Shown here: positions 10,910 through 19,154 of the stretch, piece after piece
How positions within the stretch are numbered: position 1 is the first letter of the stretch
How the letters are laid out: each line of letters starts with the position of its first letter
From: Myxococcales bacterium
GTDB lineage: Bacteria > Myxococcota_A > Polyangia > Polyangiales > Polyangiaceae
Length of the DNA stretch: 53,280 nt
Assembly: GCA_004193285.1 (NCBI GenBank)
Contig: SECP01000061.1
Location: 1-53,280, forward strand
Direction: 5' to 3'
Translations under genes and position numbers: made by a program
Notes under the pieces: model-generated
The model's input: only the letters and a program-made list of their open reading frames with translations
The model's database searches: none
What the model was told of the DNA's origin: nothing

Positions 10910-11947
10910 ATGACAGCCAATGTCGGCCCAGGCAGGCGCTGCGTGACCTGCGGAGAGCGCTATGGGAGCGCTGTGCTGCGGTGCCCGCGCGATGGTACGA
11001 AAACCGCTGCCGAGCCGGGAAACCTGGCCGGGGACCCGCACGTCGGGCGGCTGGTGGCGGGGCAATTCCGAGTGGAGCGGCTGCTCGGCGTGGGCGCGAT
11101 GGCGCGGGTCTACCTGGCTCAGCAAATCGGTCTGGACCGCCCGGTCGCCCTGAAGATCCTGCACCGCGAGCTCCTCGGGGACGAGAGCGCCACCGCCCGC
11201 ATTCGCCGGGAGGCGATGATTGGCGGCCGCCTCCGACACCCCAATTTGGCCGAGGTTTTGATGCTTGGGAGCGCGGACGCCACACCAGACCATCCGGGCG
11301 GCGAGCCGTTCATCGTCCTGGAGCACCTGGACGGCATGTCCCTCGCCTCCGCGCTGCTGGCGAGCGGGGGCGCGCTCGGCCTCGTGCGCTCGGTCCACGT
11401 GGCGCTTCAGATTTGCGATGCGCTCGGAGAGGCGCATGCTCTGGGCATCGTGCATCGGGATTTGAAACCGGACAACGTGATGCTCGTCCGGCGCGGCGCC
11501 GATAACGACTTCGTCAAAGTGCTGGACTTCGGCATGGCCCGGGCCGGCCGCGACCCTGATTTCGCTACCCACGACGGCGCGGTCCTCGGTACCGCTCGCT
11601 ACATCGCCCCTGAGGGCGCACAGGGCGGGCGGGTCGGCCCCGAGGGCGACGTGTACGCGATCGCAACGCTGCTATTTCAGTGCATCACGGGCCGAACGCC
11701 GTTCGAGGGCCCGAGCGCAGTGGCCATCTTGGTGCAGCAGGTCAGCGCAGCCCCGCCGGATCTTCGCTCGATCGGCGCCGGCCGAGACGCGCCCCGAGGC
11801 CTGGCGGAGCTGGTTGCGAAGAACCTCGCGAAGGATCCGCTGGATCGCTCGGCCAACGCGCGGGTCTTCGGTGCGGAGCTGTCGACCTGCATGTTCGGTG
11901 GTCGTCAGGACACCAGCATCACGACTCGGCTGACGGGGGAACCTTGA
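10910..11947 (+). CDS. Hanks-type Ser/Thr kinase with N-terminal zinc ribbon
   Basis: A 345-residue cytosolic protein kinase. Residues 11-28 form a ribbon-like motif (C11, C14, C25, then D28 in a CPRDG turn). The kinase domain follows at ~52-315, with VALK (K82), HRDLKPDN (~182-189), DFG (~206-208) and APE. The glycine loop is GVGAMARV: its third Gly is replaced by Ala65, and the usual activation-loop GTxxYxAPE is present as GTARYIAPE. No membrane segment is visible, so it is soluble. Its TGA overlaps the TTG start of the next gene, so the kinase is probably co-produced with a predicted outer-membrane protein. Confidence 0.9.
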   Translation: MTANVGPGRRCVTCGERYGSAVLRCPRDGTKTAAEPGNLAGDPHVGRLVAGQFRVERLLGVGAMARVYLAQQIGLDRPVALKILHRELLGDESATARIRREAMIGGRLRHPNLAEVLMLGSADATPDHPGGEPFIVLEHLDGMSLASALLASGGALGLVRSVHVALQICDALGEAHALGIVHRDLKPDNVMLVRRGADNDFVKVLDFGMARAGRDPDFATHDGAVLGTARYIAPEGAQGGRVGPEGDVYAIATLLFQCITGRTPFEGPSAVAILVQQVSAAPPDLRSIGAGRDAPRGLAELVAKNLAKDPLDRSANARVFGAELSTCMFGGRQDTSITTRLTGEP

Positions 11948-12678
11948 GGCGCTGGCTCGTCGGCGCGCTTTCCTTCGCCCTTGCCGCCTCGCTCGGCGTG
12001 CGCGTGGCTCACGCCACCGTCCCGCCCTCGGAGCTCGCGGAGCCGCGCGTCCTGACCGGCTTTCGAGCTCTGGATCGGCCGCACGGGATGGCGGAAGCCG
12101 GCTTCGGGTGGCTCACGCTGCCGGGAGCCAACGTGTGCAGCCAAGCCGGCTGCAAAGCAGGCGACACGAGCTTCGAGCTCGATGGCTGGCAGCTGTACCG
12201 CCAGAACATACGCGTGGCTTTTGGAGCCGGGCTTCTGCTGGGGTTGGTGCCGACGACGGACGCTCCACAAGGCAGCACGGACAACGGCATCGAGCGCGAT
12301 CACACGCGGAAGTACCTCACCCTCGAGGGCATGCTGCGTTACTACCCGTACGTCGGCGAGAATTTCGAGTTGTGGACAGGTCTGACCGGCGGGTTGGTCG
12401 TGCTCAGCGACCGCTTTCAGGTCGTCTCCGACTACGACAAGCCGCTCATCGGCCCGGCAGGCGTGACGATTCGTACTGAGGGTGGCACGCTCGGGGTCGC
12501 TCTTGGCGGCGCTTACGAGCTCTCCCGCCATTGGTCGATCGGAGGCTCCTTCCGCTTCGGCAACTGGTTCTTGCCGGACAAACCGGCGACGGATCCGCTC
12601 CTGGACAAAGCGTCGCTGACGGGGCGAAATTCGGTGTTTTCGCTGGGCTTCAACCTCGCCTACCGCATCCCACTCTGA
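11944..12678 (+). CDS. Exported protein, probable outer-membrane beta-barrel
   Basis: A 244-residue protein with a Sec signal peptide (MRRWLVGALSFALAASLG, cleavage near VAHA|T). The mature part has alternating polar and hydrophobic stretches and Gly/aromatic-rich segments (YLTLEGMLRYYPYVG, LGVALGGAYELSRHWSIGG, FSLGFNLAYRIPL), ending in a terminal hydrophobic strand as in small barrels. I chose the TTG at 11944, which overlaps the kinase stop as TTGA and begins exactly at the signal peptide. The longer upstream frame would lie inside the kinase gene. The barrel fold is inferred from pattern only, and the function is unknown. Confidence 0.7.
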   Translation: MRRWLVGALSFALAASLGVRVAHATVPPSELAEPRVLTGFRALDRPHGMAEAGFGWLTLPGANVCSQAGCKAGDTSFELDGWQLYRQNIRVAFGAGLLLGLVPTTDAPQGSTDNGIERDHTRKYLTLEGMLRYYPYVGENFELWTGLTGGLVVLSDRFQVVSDYDKPLIGPAGVTIRTEGGTLGVALGGAYELSRHWSIGGSFRFGNWFLPDKPATDPLLDKASLTGRNSVFSLGFNLAYRIPL

Positions 12679-12681
12679 TGC

Positions 12682-13428
12682 TCACCACGCGCGAGTGGTC
12701 ACCACGAGTAGCTCCGCGACCCGCTCGAGCAAGAGCGCCAAAATCCCCAGGAGCGCGACTGATTTGACCGGCGCGAGCACGGGGCCGATGAACGCGGGCG
12801 TGGCCGCGCGGGCGATGAGCGCGCTGGCGGTCTCGATGAGCACGCTGGCTACCGCGAGCGGCGCCGCCAGCGCGAACGCCAGCTCGACCGAACGCGCGAA
12901 CGCCTTCGCGACCGCAAGCCAAGTGAAGTGACCGGCGAGGGCCGGTGAAGCGAGAGAGCTTGCGACCCGGGCCGCGCCGCCCGTCTCCAGAAAGGCGATC
13001 GAGGCGAGCAGGGTAAATAGCGCTGCCACTGGCGGCACCTGCTCGGGGAGCGCCGGCAGGCTCACTGCCTCTCGGCCGCCTCGCAAGTCGTCCACCAAGC
13101 CGCCAGCCATGCCGGCCACGTAGATGGCGAGCGCGGCCAGAAGCGCCACCGGCAGGCCCGCGAAGCTTTCGCGAGCCAGCGCGATGACGAAAGGTCCCGC
13201 TGGGTTCACGTCCCCCGCGAGCGCCGGTGCGATGCAGGCGCCCAGGGCCAGTGCCAAGACCAGCCGCGTCGGGGCCGGCACCGCGGACAAGCCGAAGGCC
13301 GGGACCAGGGTCACCGCCGGCGTCGCACGCGCCATGCCCAGGGCCCAGGCCCGCGGATCCACCCCCATTTGCTCGATGACCGCGCTCAAGGCGTCGAGCA
13401 GGCTGGGGGGCGAAGGCAAAGGGGCCAT
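12682..13428 (-). CDS. SctT/FliR-family type III export protein
   Basis: A 248-residue polytopic membrane protein resembling SctT/FliR, a component of the export gate of type III secretion and flagellar systems. Features that fit are the central block RESFAGLPVALLAALAIYVAGMAGGLVDD, rich in Gly and small residues, and the C-terminal half with LAAPLAVASVLIETASALIARAATP followed by further hydrophobic segments. The length matches the family (about 250-260). No other type III secretion or flagellar gene is nearby, so it is an orphan here. The gene is convergent with the exported protein, three bases apart, and divergent from maoC. Confidence 0.65.
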   Translation of the reverse strand: MAPLPSPPSLLDALSAVIEQMGVDPRAWALGMARATPAVTLVPAFGLSAVPAPTRLVLALALGACIAPALAGDVNPAGPFVIALARESFAGLPVALLAALAIYVAGMAGGLVDDLRGGREAVSLPALPEQVPPVAALFTLLASIAFLETGGAARVASSLASPALAGHFTWLAVAKAFARSVELAFALAAPLAVASVLIETASALIARAATPAFIGPVLAPVKSVALLGILALLLERVAELLVVTTRAW

Positions 13429-13487
13429 GGCGATTGACGCGGGAGCGGAGGGCGCGTTAACGGTGACGCGCCTCCCAAGGACCGCGT

Positions 13488-14333
13488 ATGGGTTTGGATA
13501 TTTCCACAGTCGGCTTCGAGACGGAACCTGTCAGCTTCACCTACGACTGGAAGATGGCGGCTCTGTATGCGCTCGCCGTAGGAGCAACGCCGGAAGAGCT
13601 GGACTACGTGTACGAAGGGCGCGGTCCGCGCGTGCTGCCGACCTTCGCCGTCATCCCTTCCTACGGTCCGGTCAGCCAGCTCTTCGTGAAGACCAGCTGC
13701 GATATGACCCGCTTGGTGCACGGAGGTCAAACGCTCCGCCTGCATCGTCCGCTGCCGCCGGAAGGCACGCTGCTGACCACGGGTCGCATCGAGGGCATTT
13801 ACGACATGAAGATCCTCGCCAAGGTGGTGCTCAGCACCCGCACGACCTTGAACGGCGAGCCTTGCTTCGACACCGAGTGGGAGCTGTTGGTGCGAGATGC
13901 GGGCGGTTTCGGCGGCGCGCGGCCTCCCAAGGCCGAGGTGCCCAAGCTCCCCAAGGATCAGCTAGATTCGCCGACCTTCGCCGTCGAGCAGGCAACGCGT
14001 CCCGAGCAGGCCCTGCTCTACCGCCTCACCGGTGACCTGAACCCACTGCACGCGGACCCAGCGTTCGCGCGAGCGGCTGGCTTCGACCAAGGGCCGATCT
14101 TGCATGGGCTCTGCACGTACGGCTTCGTGGGCCGCGCCCTGCTGAAGCACGCCTGCGGAGGGGACCCGGCGCGCCTGAAGGCGTTCAGTGTGCAGTTTCG
14201 CAAGCCGGTTTGGCCCGGCGACGTGCTCTCGACCAAGGGCTACGACGTGGGCAACGGGCGCTACGCGCTCGACACCACCGTCGTCGGCCGACCCGACGCG
14301 GTGCTCACCTCGGCGTGGGCGGAAGTGGCGTGA
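13488..14333 (+). CDS. MaoC-like (R)-specific enoyl-CoA hydratase
   Basis: A 281-residue two-hot-dog MaoC/hydratase-2 protein, like the hydratase domain of eukaryotic multifunctional enzyme 2. It should hydrate trans-2-enoyl-CoA to (R)-3-hydroxyacyl-CoA. The C-terminal half carries the hydratase-2 signature YRLTGDLNPLHADP (catalytic Asp and His near 183 and 188), then GFDQGPILHGLCTYG. The N-terminal half is a non-catalytic hot-dog (YDWKMAALYALAVGATPEEL). The neighbouring acyl-CoA dehydrogenase fits a shared acyl-CoA theme, though on the opposite strand. The ATG at 13488 fits family starts. Confidence 0.9.
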   Translation: MGLDISTVGFETEPVSFTYDWKMAALYALAVGATPEELDYVYEGRGPRVLPTFAVIPSYGPVSQLFVKTSCDMTRLVHGGQTLRLHRPLPPEGTLLTTGRIEGIYDMKILAKVVLSTRTTLNGEPCFDTEWELLVRDAGGFGGARPPKAEVPKLPKDQLDSPTFAVEQATRPEQALLYRLTGDLNPLHADPAFARAAGFDQGPILHGLCTYGFVGRALLKHACGGDPARLKAFSVQFRKPVWPGDVLSTKGYDVGNGRYALDTTVVGRPDAVLTSAWAEVA

Positions 14334-14344
14334 GGAGTTGACTC

Positions 14345-14916
<572 letters not shown>

Positions 14917-14920
<4 letters not shown>

Positions 14921-15417
14921 AGGCCGTCGCGCAACTTGCGGCGCTGCTCGCACTGGTGGTCGTGCCCGCCTGCGTGGTGACGACCTTCGAAGCCCCCGGG
15001 GATCCGCCGCGGGTCGCGGTGGCCCCCACGGCTTCGGGCAGCGGTGGTCCGGCCGCGCCGGGAGAAGACGCGGAGCCGCTCGCAGGTCAACCGACCGAGA
15101 TCGCCGCGCGACACCTGCTCGTGTCCTACCAAGGCGCGCTACGCGCCTCGCCGAGCGTGACGCGCAGCAAGGCCGAGGCTCAAGCGCGCGCTACGGAAGC
15201 GCTGACCCGCGCCAAAGCGGGCGAGAGCTTCGAGACGCTGGTCAAAGAGTATTCGGACGAGCCGGGCGCTGCCGAGCGCGGCGGCACACTCGGGCGCTTC
15301 GGCCGCGGGATGATGGTGCCCGCGTTCGAGAAGGCCGCCTTCAAGCTGGCCCCCGGGGAAGTGTCGGATTTGGTGGAGACCCAGTTCGGGTTCCACGTCA
15401 TCCAGCGCACAGAGTAG
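14917..15417 (+). CDS. Parvulin-type peptidyl-prolyl isomerase lipoprotein
   Basis: A 166-residue PpiC-like isomerase that would assist protein folding at the envelope. The signal (MKAVAQLAALLALVVVPAC) has a lipobox Cys at 19. The rotamase domain covers ~62-166: ARHLLVSYQGA, GESFETLVKEYSDEPGA, RGGTLGRFGRGMMVPAFEKAAF and TQFGFHVIQRTE, all typical of parvulins. I chose the GTG at 14917, which overlaps the upstream TGA as GTGA and gives a clean lipoprotein signal. It is a single-domain protein, shorter than SurA or PrsA. It is convergent with the acyl-CoA dehydrogenase gene. Confidence 0.9.
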
Positions 15418-15424
15418 CTCGGGC

Positions 15425-16570
15425 TCAGCCGCGCAGCAGGTGCTTCGAGATCACGAGGCGCTGCACCTGGCTCGTGCCCTCGCCTATCTCACAGAGCTTC
15501 ACGTCGCGGAGGTGGCGCTCCACGTCGAACTCGCGGGTGTAGCCGTAGCCGCCGTGGATCTGCAGCGCGTTGTTGCAGACCCGCGTCGCAACCTCGCTGG
15601 CGAACAGCTTCGCCATCGACGCCTCCGACGTGAAGCGCCGCCCGCTATCCGCGAGCCAAGCCGCGCGGCGCACGAGCAACTCGGCTGCGTCCAGCTCGGT
15701 TTGGGCGTCAGCCAGCATCCACTGAATGGCCTGAAACTCCGCGATGGGCTTGCCGAACGCCTCGCGGTCTTTCGCGTAGGTGAGCGCCATTTCGAGCGCG
15801 CCGCGGCCCAGGCCCAGCGCCATGGCGGCGATGGAGACGCGCCCGCCGTCCAAAATGCGCATCGTGTCCAGAAAACCGTGGTCTACCTCGCCCAAGCGCT
15901 CGCTATCCGGCACGCGCACTTGCTCGAGCGTGAGCTCCACCGTGTCGCTCGAGCGGCAGCCGAGCTTCTTGAGGTGCTTGCTCGCGCTGTAGCCAGGCGC
16001 TTTCGTGTCCACCACGAAGGCAGTGATGCCGCGCTGCGCCGGTACCTCGAAGTTGGTGCGCGCGAGCACGACGCAGAAGCCCCCCACCGAGCCTTGGGTG
16101 ATGAACATCTTGCTGCCGTTGATGATCCAGTCGTCGCCATCGCGAGTGGCGGTCGTACGGAGCCCGGCGCTGTCCGAGCCGGAGCCGGGCTCGGTGAGCG
16201 CCCACGCCGCCAGCCACTCACCGGTGCAGGCGCGCGTGAGGTACTTCTGCTTCTGCGCCTCGGTTCCGACCGCGAGGATGTGCCCGGTGCCCAGCCCGTT
16301 GTGGCTCGCGATGGTGAGCGCGAGCGAGCCGTCCACCCGAGCCGCCTCTTCTACCGCGATGGCGTAGGCGGACATGTCCAGCCCCGAGCCGCCGTAAGCC
16401 TCGGGGATCTTGATACCGAGCAGGCCCATGCTCGCGAGCTCCGGCACGATTTCAGCCGGAAAACGCTCTTCTTCGTCCCACTCGCGGGCGCGAGGCCGAA
16501 CGCGCTCGCGGAAGAACTGCCGCAGGTTGCTACGAAGAAGCGCGTGGTGCTCACTCAGCTCGAAGTCCAC
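15425..16570 (-). CDS. Acyl-CoA dehydrogenase
   Basis: A 381-residue FAD enzyme that introduces the alpha-beta double bond in acyl-CoA beta-oxidation or branched-chain catabolism. Family blocks: GLLGIKIPEAYGGSGLDMSAY, the signature ALTEPGSGSD, KMFITQGSVGGF, then the helical domain with LQIHGGYGYTREF and the catalytic-base region GEGTSQVQR (Glu364). The catalytic Glu sits in the C-terminal position used by short- and medium-chain enzymes rather than the isovaleryl-type position. The start is GTG. The chain-length preference cannot be read here. It lies 62 bp after the DUF6599-like lipoprotein gene on the same strand. Confidence 0.93.
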   Translation of the reverse strand: MDFELSEHHALLRSNLRQFFRERVRPRAREWDEEERFPAEIVPELASMGLLGIKIPEAYGGSGLDMSAYAIAVEEAARVDGSLALTIASHNGLGTGHILAVGTEAQKQKYLTRACTGEWLAAWALTEPGSGSDSAGLRTTATRDGDDWIINGSKMFITQGSVGGFCVVLARTNFEVPAQRGITAFVVDTKAPGYSASKHLKKLGCRSSDTVELTLEQVRVPDSERLGEVDHGFLDTMRILDGGRVSIAAMALGLGRGALEMALTYAKDREAFGKPIAEFQAIQWMLADAQTELDAAELLVRRAAWLADSGRRFTSEASMAKLFASEVATRVCNNALQIHGGYGYTREFDVERHLRDVKLCEIGEGTSQVQRLVISKHLLRG

Positions 16571-16632
16571 GACTCACAGTTCTAGTACCGCGGAGCCCTC
16601 AGCGCCATCCGCCCGCTCACGCCCTTTTGAGC

Positions 16633-17727
16633 CTAGCGCTTGTCGCTCAGCGCTGCCTTGAGCAGGGCGAGGCGCTTATCCGCCGGGTAGTGCGCTGCTT
16701 CCGCCCCCGAGCCAGGCTTGAGCTTCAGCGGCTCGTCGCCCACGATGAGCACCTGGCTGCCGCTCCGCCCCGCGAGCCACTCCGCCTGCGGCGCGCCCTC
16801 CGCTTCACGAGTCGTGAACAGGACCGCGTCGAAGCCGAGATCCTTTTGCACCTTCGCGCCCGGCAGCTTCTTCAAGGTGCCGAGCACGTCTTTGGCCGAG
16901 TCTTCATCGGGGCGCGCGAGGCCGACAACGCGGTAGCGCGCGCCGCCGTCTTGATAAAAGCCGACCGCACCCGAGCCAAGCCCCGCGATGCCGAGCGCGT
17001 CGCGGTGATGGTAGGTGACGCCCATCGGTACCAAGTTGACGGGCGGCAGGAGCCGGACGGACGGCAGCGCGCTGACCTCGCCCGGCAGCTGGTCGCCGAT
17101 CTTTTGCGCGAGCTCCGGCAGGATTTTGGCGCTCGTGGCCTTGATTTGATCCGGGGTTTCGAGCTCGTTCGAATAGCTGAGCTCGGCCACGATTTCGCCG
17201 CGCCAGACGTAGGCGATGCCCGTACCGAGGGCACCTTTACCGCCGGCCGCGATCTCCTTGGGCGTCCCGTCCGCCGGGTCACCATCCGCTATGACGCGCT
17301 TGGTGAAAAACGCGTAGGCGCCTTCGGCCGTCGCGAAGCGCGAGGCGGTCACGTTCACGGTGCCCGAGGAGCCAGCGCCGTCCACGTAGCGCAGGGTCAC
17401 GACGCGCTTCAGTCCGTAGTTCTTGTAGACCTCGCACTCGCCGTCCAGCAGCTCCGTGCACACCGTCTCCAGCGTGCCCTTCGCCGCCTCACCGTAGGTG
17501 CGCGCGTCCCCGTTCGGATCGATGCAATAGCCGGAGGCGGTGCGCGGAAAGTACGCGGAGCTCACTGCATCCGACACCGTCCCTCCCCCGGCCGTGCACG
17601 CCCCTGGCTTCGAGCTAGCAACCGGCGGAGGCGCGCTCCCTTGCTCGACCTTGTCTTCTTTCTTCGAGCACGACAGCGAGAGCAGGACCGAGCTGGCAAC
17701 GGCGAGAGCGACGTAGCGGCGAACCAT
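16633..17727 (-). CDS. DUF6599-like lipoprotein
   Basis: A 364-residue lipoprotein with signal MVRRYVALAVASSVLLSLSC (Cys20). The mature protein resembles the DUF6599 pattern: ECEVYKNYGLKRVVTLRYV, then VNVTASRFATAEGAYAFF, and later PVNLVPMGVTYHHRDALG in a second similar half. This family is common in myxobacteria and has no established function. Two or more Cys in the early mature region may form disulfides. The ATG at 17727 gives a typical signal. The family name is from memory of its motif and needs a profile search. Confidence 0.65.
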   Translation of the reverse strand: MVRRYVALAVASSVLLSLSCSKKEDKVEQGSAPPPVASSKPGACTAGGGTVSDAVSSAYFPRTASGYCIDPNGDARTYGEAAKGTLETVCTELLDGECEVYKNYGLKRVVTLRYVDGAGSSGTVNVTASRFATAEGAYAFFTKRVIADGDPADGTPKEIAAGGKGALGTGIAYVWRGEIVAELSYSNELETPDQIKATSAKILPELAQKIGDQLPGEVSALPSVRLLPPVNLVPMGVTYHHRDALGIAGLGSGAVGFYQDGGARYRVVGLARPDEDSAKDVLGTLKKLPGAKVQKDLGFDAVLFTTREAEGAPQAEWLAGRSGSQVLIVGDEPLKLKPGSGAEAAHYPADKRLALLKAALSDKR

Positions 17728-17850
17728 GGCGGCGTTGTAGCCCGAGTCCGGCGGCTACGGCCAAGAGCCACCTGCGACCAGGCTCGAAGTGGGCGGCTCA
17801 CCTACCCCGCAACGTTTACACAGCGCCGCACTTCTTACCGGTCGGCGAAG

Positions 17851-17892
17851 GGCTTACACCCTTATTAAAGGCTGTCATTTCGACGGCTTACA
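17851..17892 (+). promoter_or_regulatory. Direct repeats upstream of the pilin promoter
   Basis: ggcttaca occurs at 17851-17858 and again at 17885-17892, 34 bp apart. A weaker third match (ttaca) is at 17816. They lie roughly 40-80 bp upstream of the predicted start site, where sigma-54 activators such as PilR could bind. This is a positional inference only. Confidence 0.35.
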
Positions 17893-17904
17893 TTCCGGCA
17901 ACCT

Positions 17905-17920
17905 GGGCACGTACCTTGCT
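17905..17920 (+). promoter_or_regulatory. Sigma-54 promoter of the pilin/PilY1 operon
   Basis: gggcacgtaccttgct matches the consensus TGGCACG-N4-TTGCT except for the first base, with correct spacing between the GG and GC doublets. The start would be near 17931, leaving only about 7 bases before the GTG of the first pilin gene. Pilin promoters in myxobacteria and Pseudomonas commonly use sigma-54 with PilR, which supports the call. Confidence 0.7.
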
Positions 17921-17937
17921 GTACGTTCAGGCTTCTC

Positions 17938-18558
17938 GTGTTTCTGGAACCTTACAAGCCTCGCGCTCGCGCTCACCGTCGCCACCGAGGCTTCACCTTG
18001 GTGGAGCTGGTGGTGGTGGTGCTCATCATCGGCATCACCGCGGCCATCGCGACCCCCGTCCTCGCCGGGCGCATGCGAGAGCGGCGCTCGCGCGACCTCG
18101 CGCAGAAGGTCGCGCAAGTGTACAGCGTCTCGCGCATGCGAGCTCTGGGCCGCGGCTCCGCGGTTCTCGTGCGCTTCAATCAGACGAGCGGCTTCACGGT
18201 GCTGGAGTCGGTGGAGGGCCTCGCGGTGGCGACCGCGCGCATGGGCGCGACCAACGGAGCGAACTGCGTGGCTCGGCCGGGCCTCGGCTGCTTGTCGAAC
18301 AATTGGAATGCGACCGGAGTCGGCGGAACCGCGCGCGCCGTGCAAACGCTGACCTGGCCGTCGGACTTCACGGTCACCGCCGCCTCCACCAACATGGACA
18401 TTTGCTTCACCGCCTCCGGTCGTAGCTTCATGTCGACGGACGGCACCCCTCCGCGCCAGGCGATGGTCGGAGCGCAGCTCATTTCGGTCAAGCGTCAAAA
18501 CGGTACCGCCCGTACGGTGGCCGTGCTCCCGAACGGCATGGCGAGGCTGGGGCTATGA
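17938..18558 (+). CDS. fimU: FimU/GspH-type minor pilin
   Basis: A 206-residue type IV minor pilin. The prepilin peptidase site is G18|FTLVE, with Glu at mature position 5, followed by a hydrophobic helix (LVVVVLIIGITAAIATPVLAG). The globular part contains several Cys and NNWNATG-like segments typical of GspH/FimU pilins. It is the first gene of a fimU-pilV-pilW-pilX-pilY1 order. The only possible start before the cleavage site is the GTG at 17938, very close to the predicted sigma-54 transcript start. Its TGA overlaps the next ATG as ATGA. Confidence 0.85.
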   Translation: MFLEPYKPRARAHRRHRGFTLVELVVVVLIIGITAAIATPVLAGRMRERRSRDLAQKVAQVYSVSRMRALGRGSAVLVRFNQTSGFTVLESVEGLAVATARMGATNGANCVARPGLGCLSNNWNATGVGGTARAVQTLTWPSDFTVTAASTNMDICFTASGRSFMSTDGTPPRQAMVGAQLISVKRQNGTARTVAVLPNGMARLGL

Positions 18559-19154
18559 GGAAGTATCTTCGCCGCGCTCGCGGGTCGAGCCGTGGCTACA
18601 CCTTGGTCGAGCTGATGATGGCGCTGGCGCTGCTGGCGGTCTCTATCGTCGGTATCATTTCGCTTCAGAAGGTCACGGTGGTGACCAACGCGCACGCCAA
18701 GAACCTGGCCATGGCGCAGCGCATCGCGCAGGCGGTGTCGGGGCAGCTGCAGATGGACTCCACGCAGTGGATCACGACGCTACCTACCGGCAGCTTCTTG
18801 AACTCGGACGCGGTCTGGCACCGGCTGCCCTACAACACGACCCGCGCCTTCGGGGGCGCGTTCGATGCGCTCGGCAACCCGGTCACGGACGCCAACGCCG
18901 GCAATGCGCGCTTCTGCACTCACGTGCGCATGTCCTGGCTGTACCCGACCACCATGAGCGTGGCCGGTAACGGGGTATTGCGCGCGGAGGTGCGCGTGTT
19001 CTGGCTCCGAGCCGGGCAGGCGCCGCTGGATTCGACGGCCAGCATGTGCAGCGCGAGCCAGAGCGACACCCAAGCGAGGGCCATCGGCCTCTCCACCGAC
19101 CGTTACCACTTCGTCTACCAGACGGTAGGCCTCCGGCAGCATTTTCAGATCTAA
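18555..19154 (+). CDS. pilV: PilV-type minor pilin
   Basis: A 199-residue prepilin-like protein with cleavage site G14|YTLVE and hydrophobic helix LMMALALLAVSIVGIISL. It corresponds by position and size to PilV, which with FimU, PilW and PilX forms the pilus tip complex bound by PilY1. The remaining sequence is poorly conserved in this family. It starts at an ATGA overlap with fimU and ends in a TAATG overlap with pilW, so translation is probably coupled. Confidence 0.82.
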   Translation: MRKYLRRARGSSRGYTLVELMMALALLAVSIVGIISLQKVTVVTNAHAKNLAMAQRIAQAVSGQLQMDSTQWITTLPTGSFLNSDAVWHRLPYNTTRAFGGAFDALGNPVTDANAGNARFCTHVRMSWLYPTTMSVAGNGVLRAEVRVFWLRAGQAPLDSTASMCSASQSDTQARAIGLSTDRYHFVYQTVGLRQHFQI

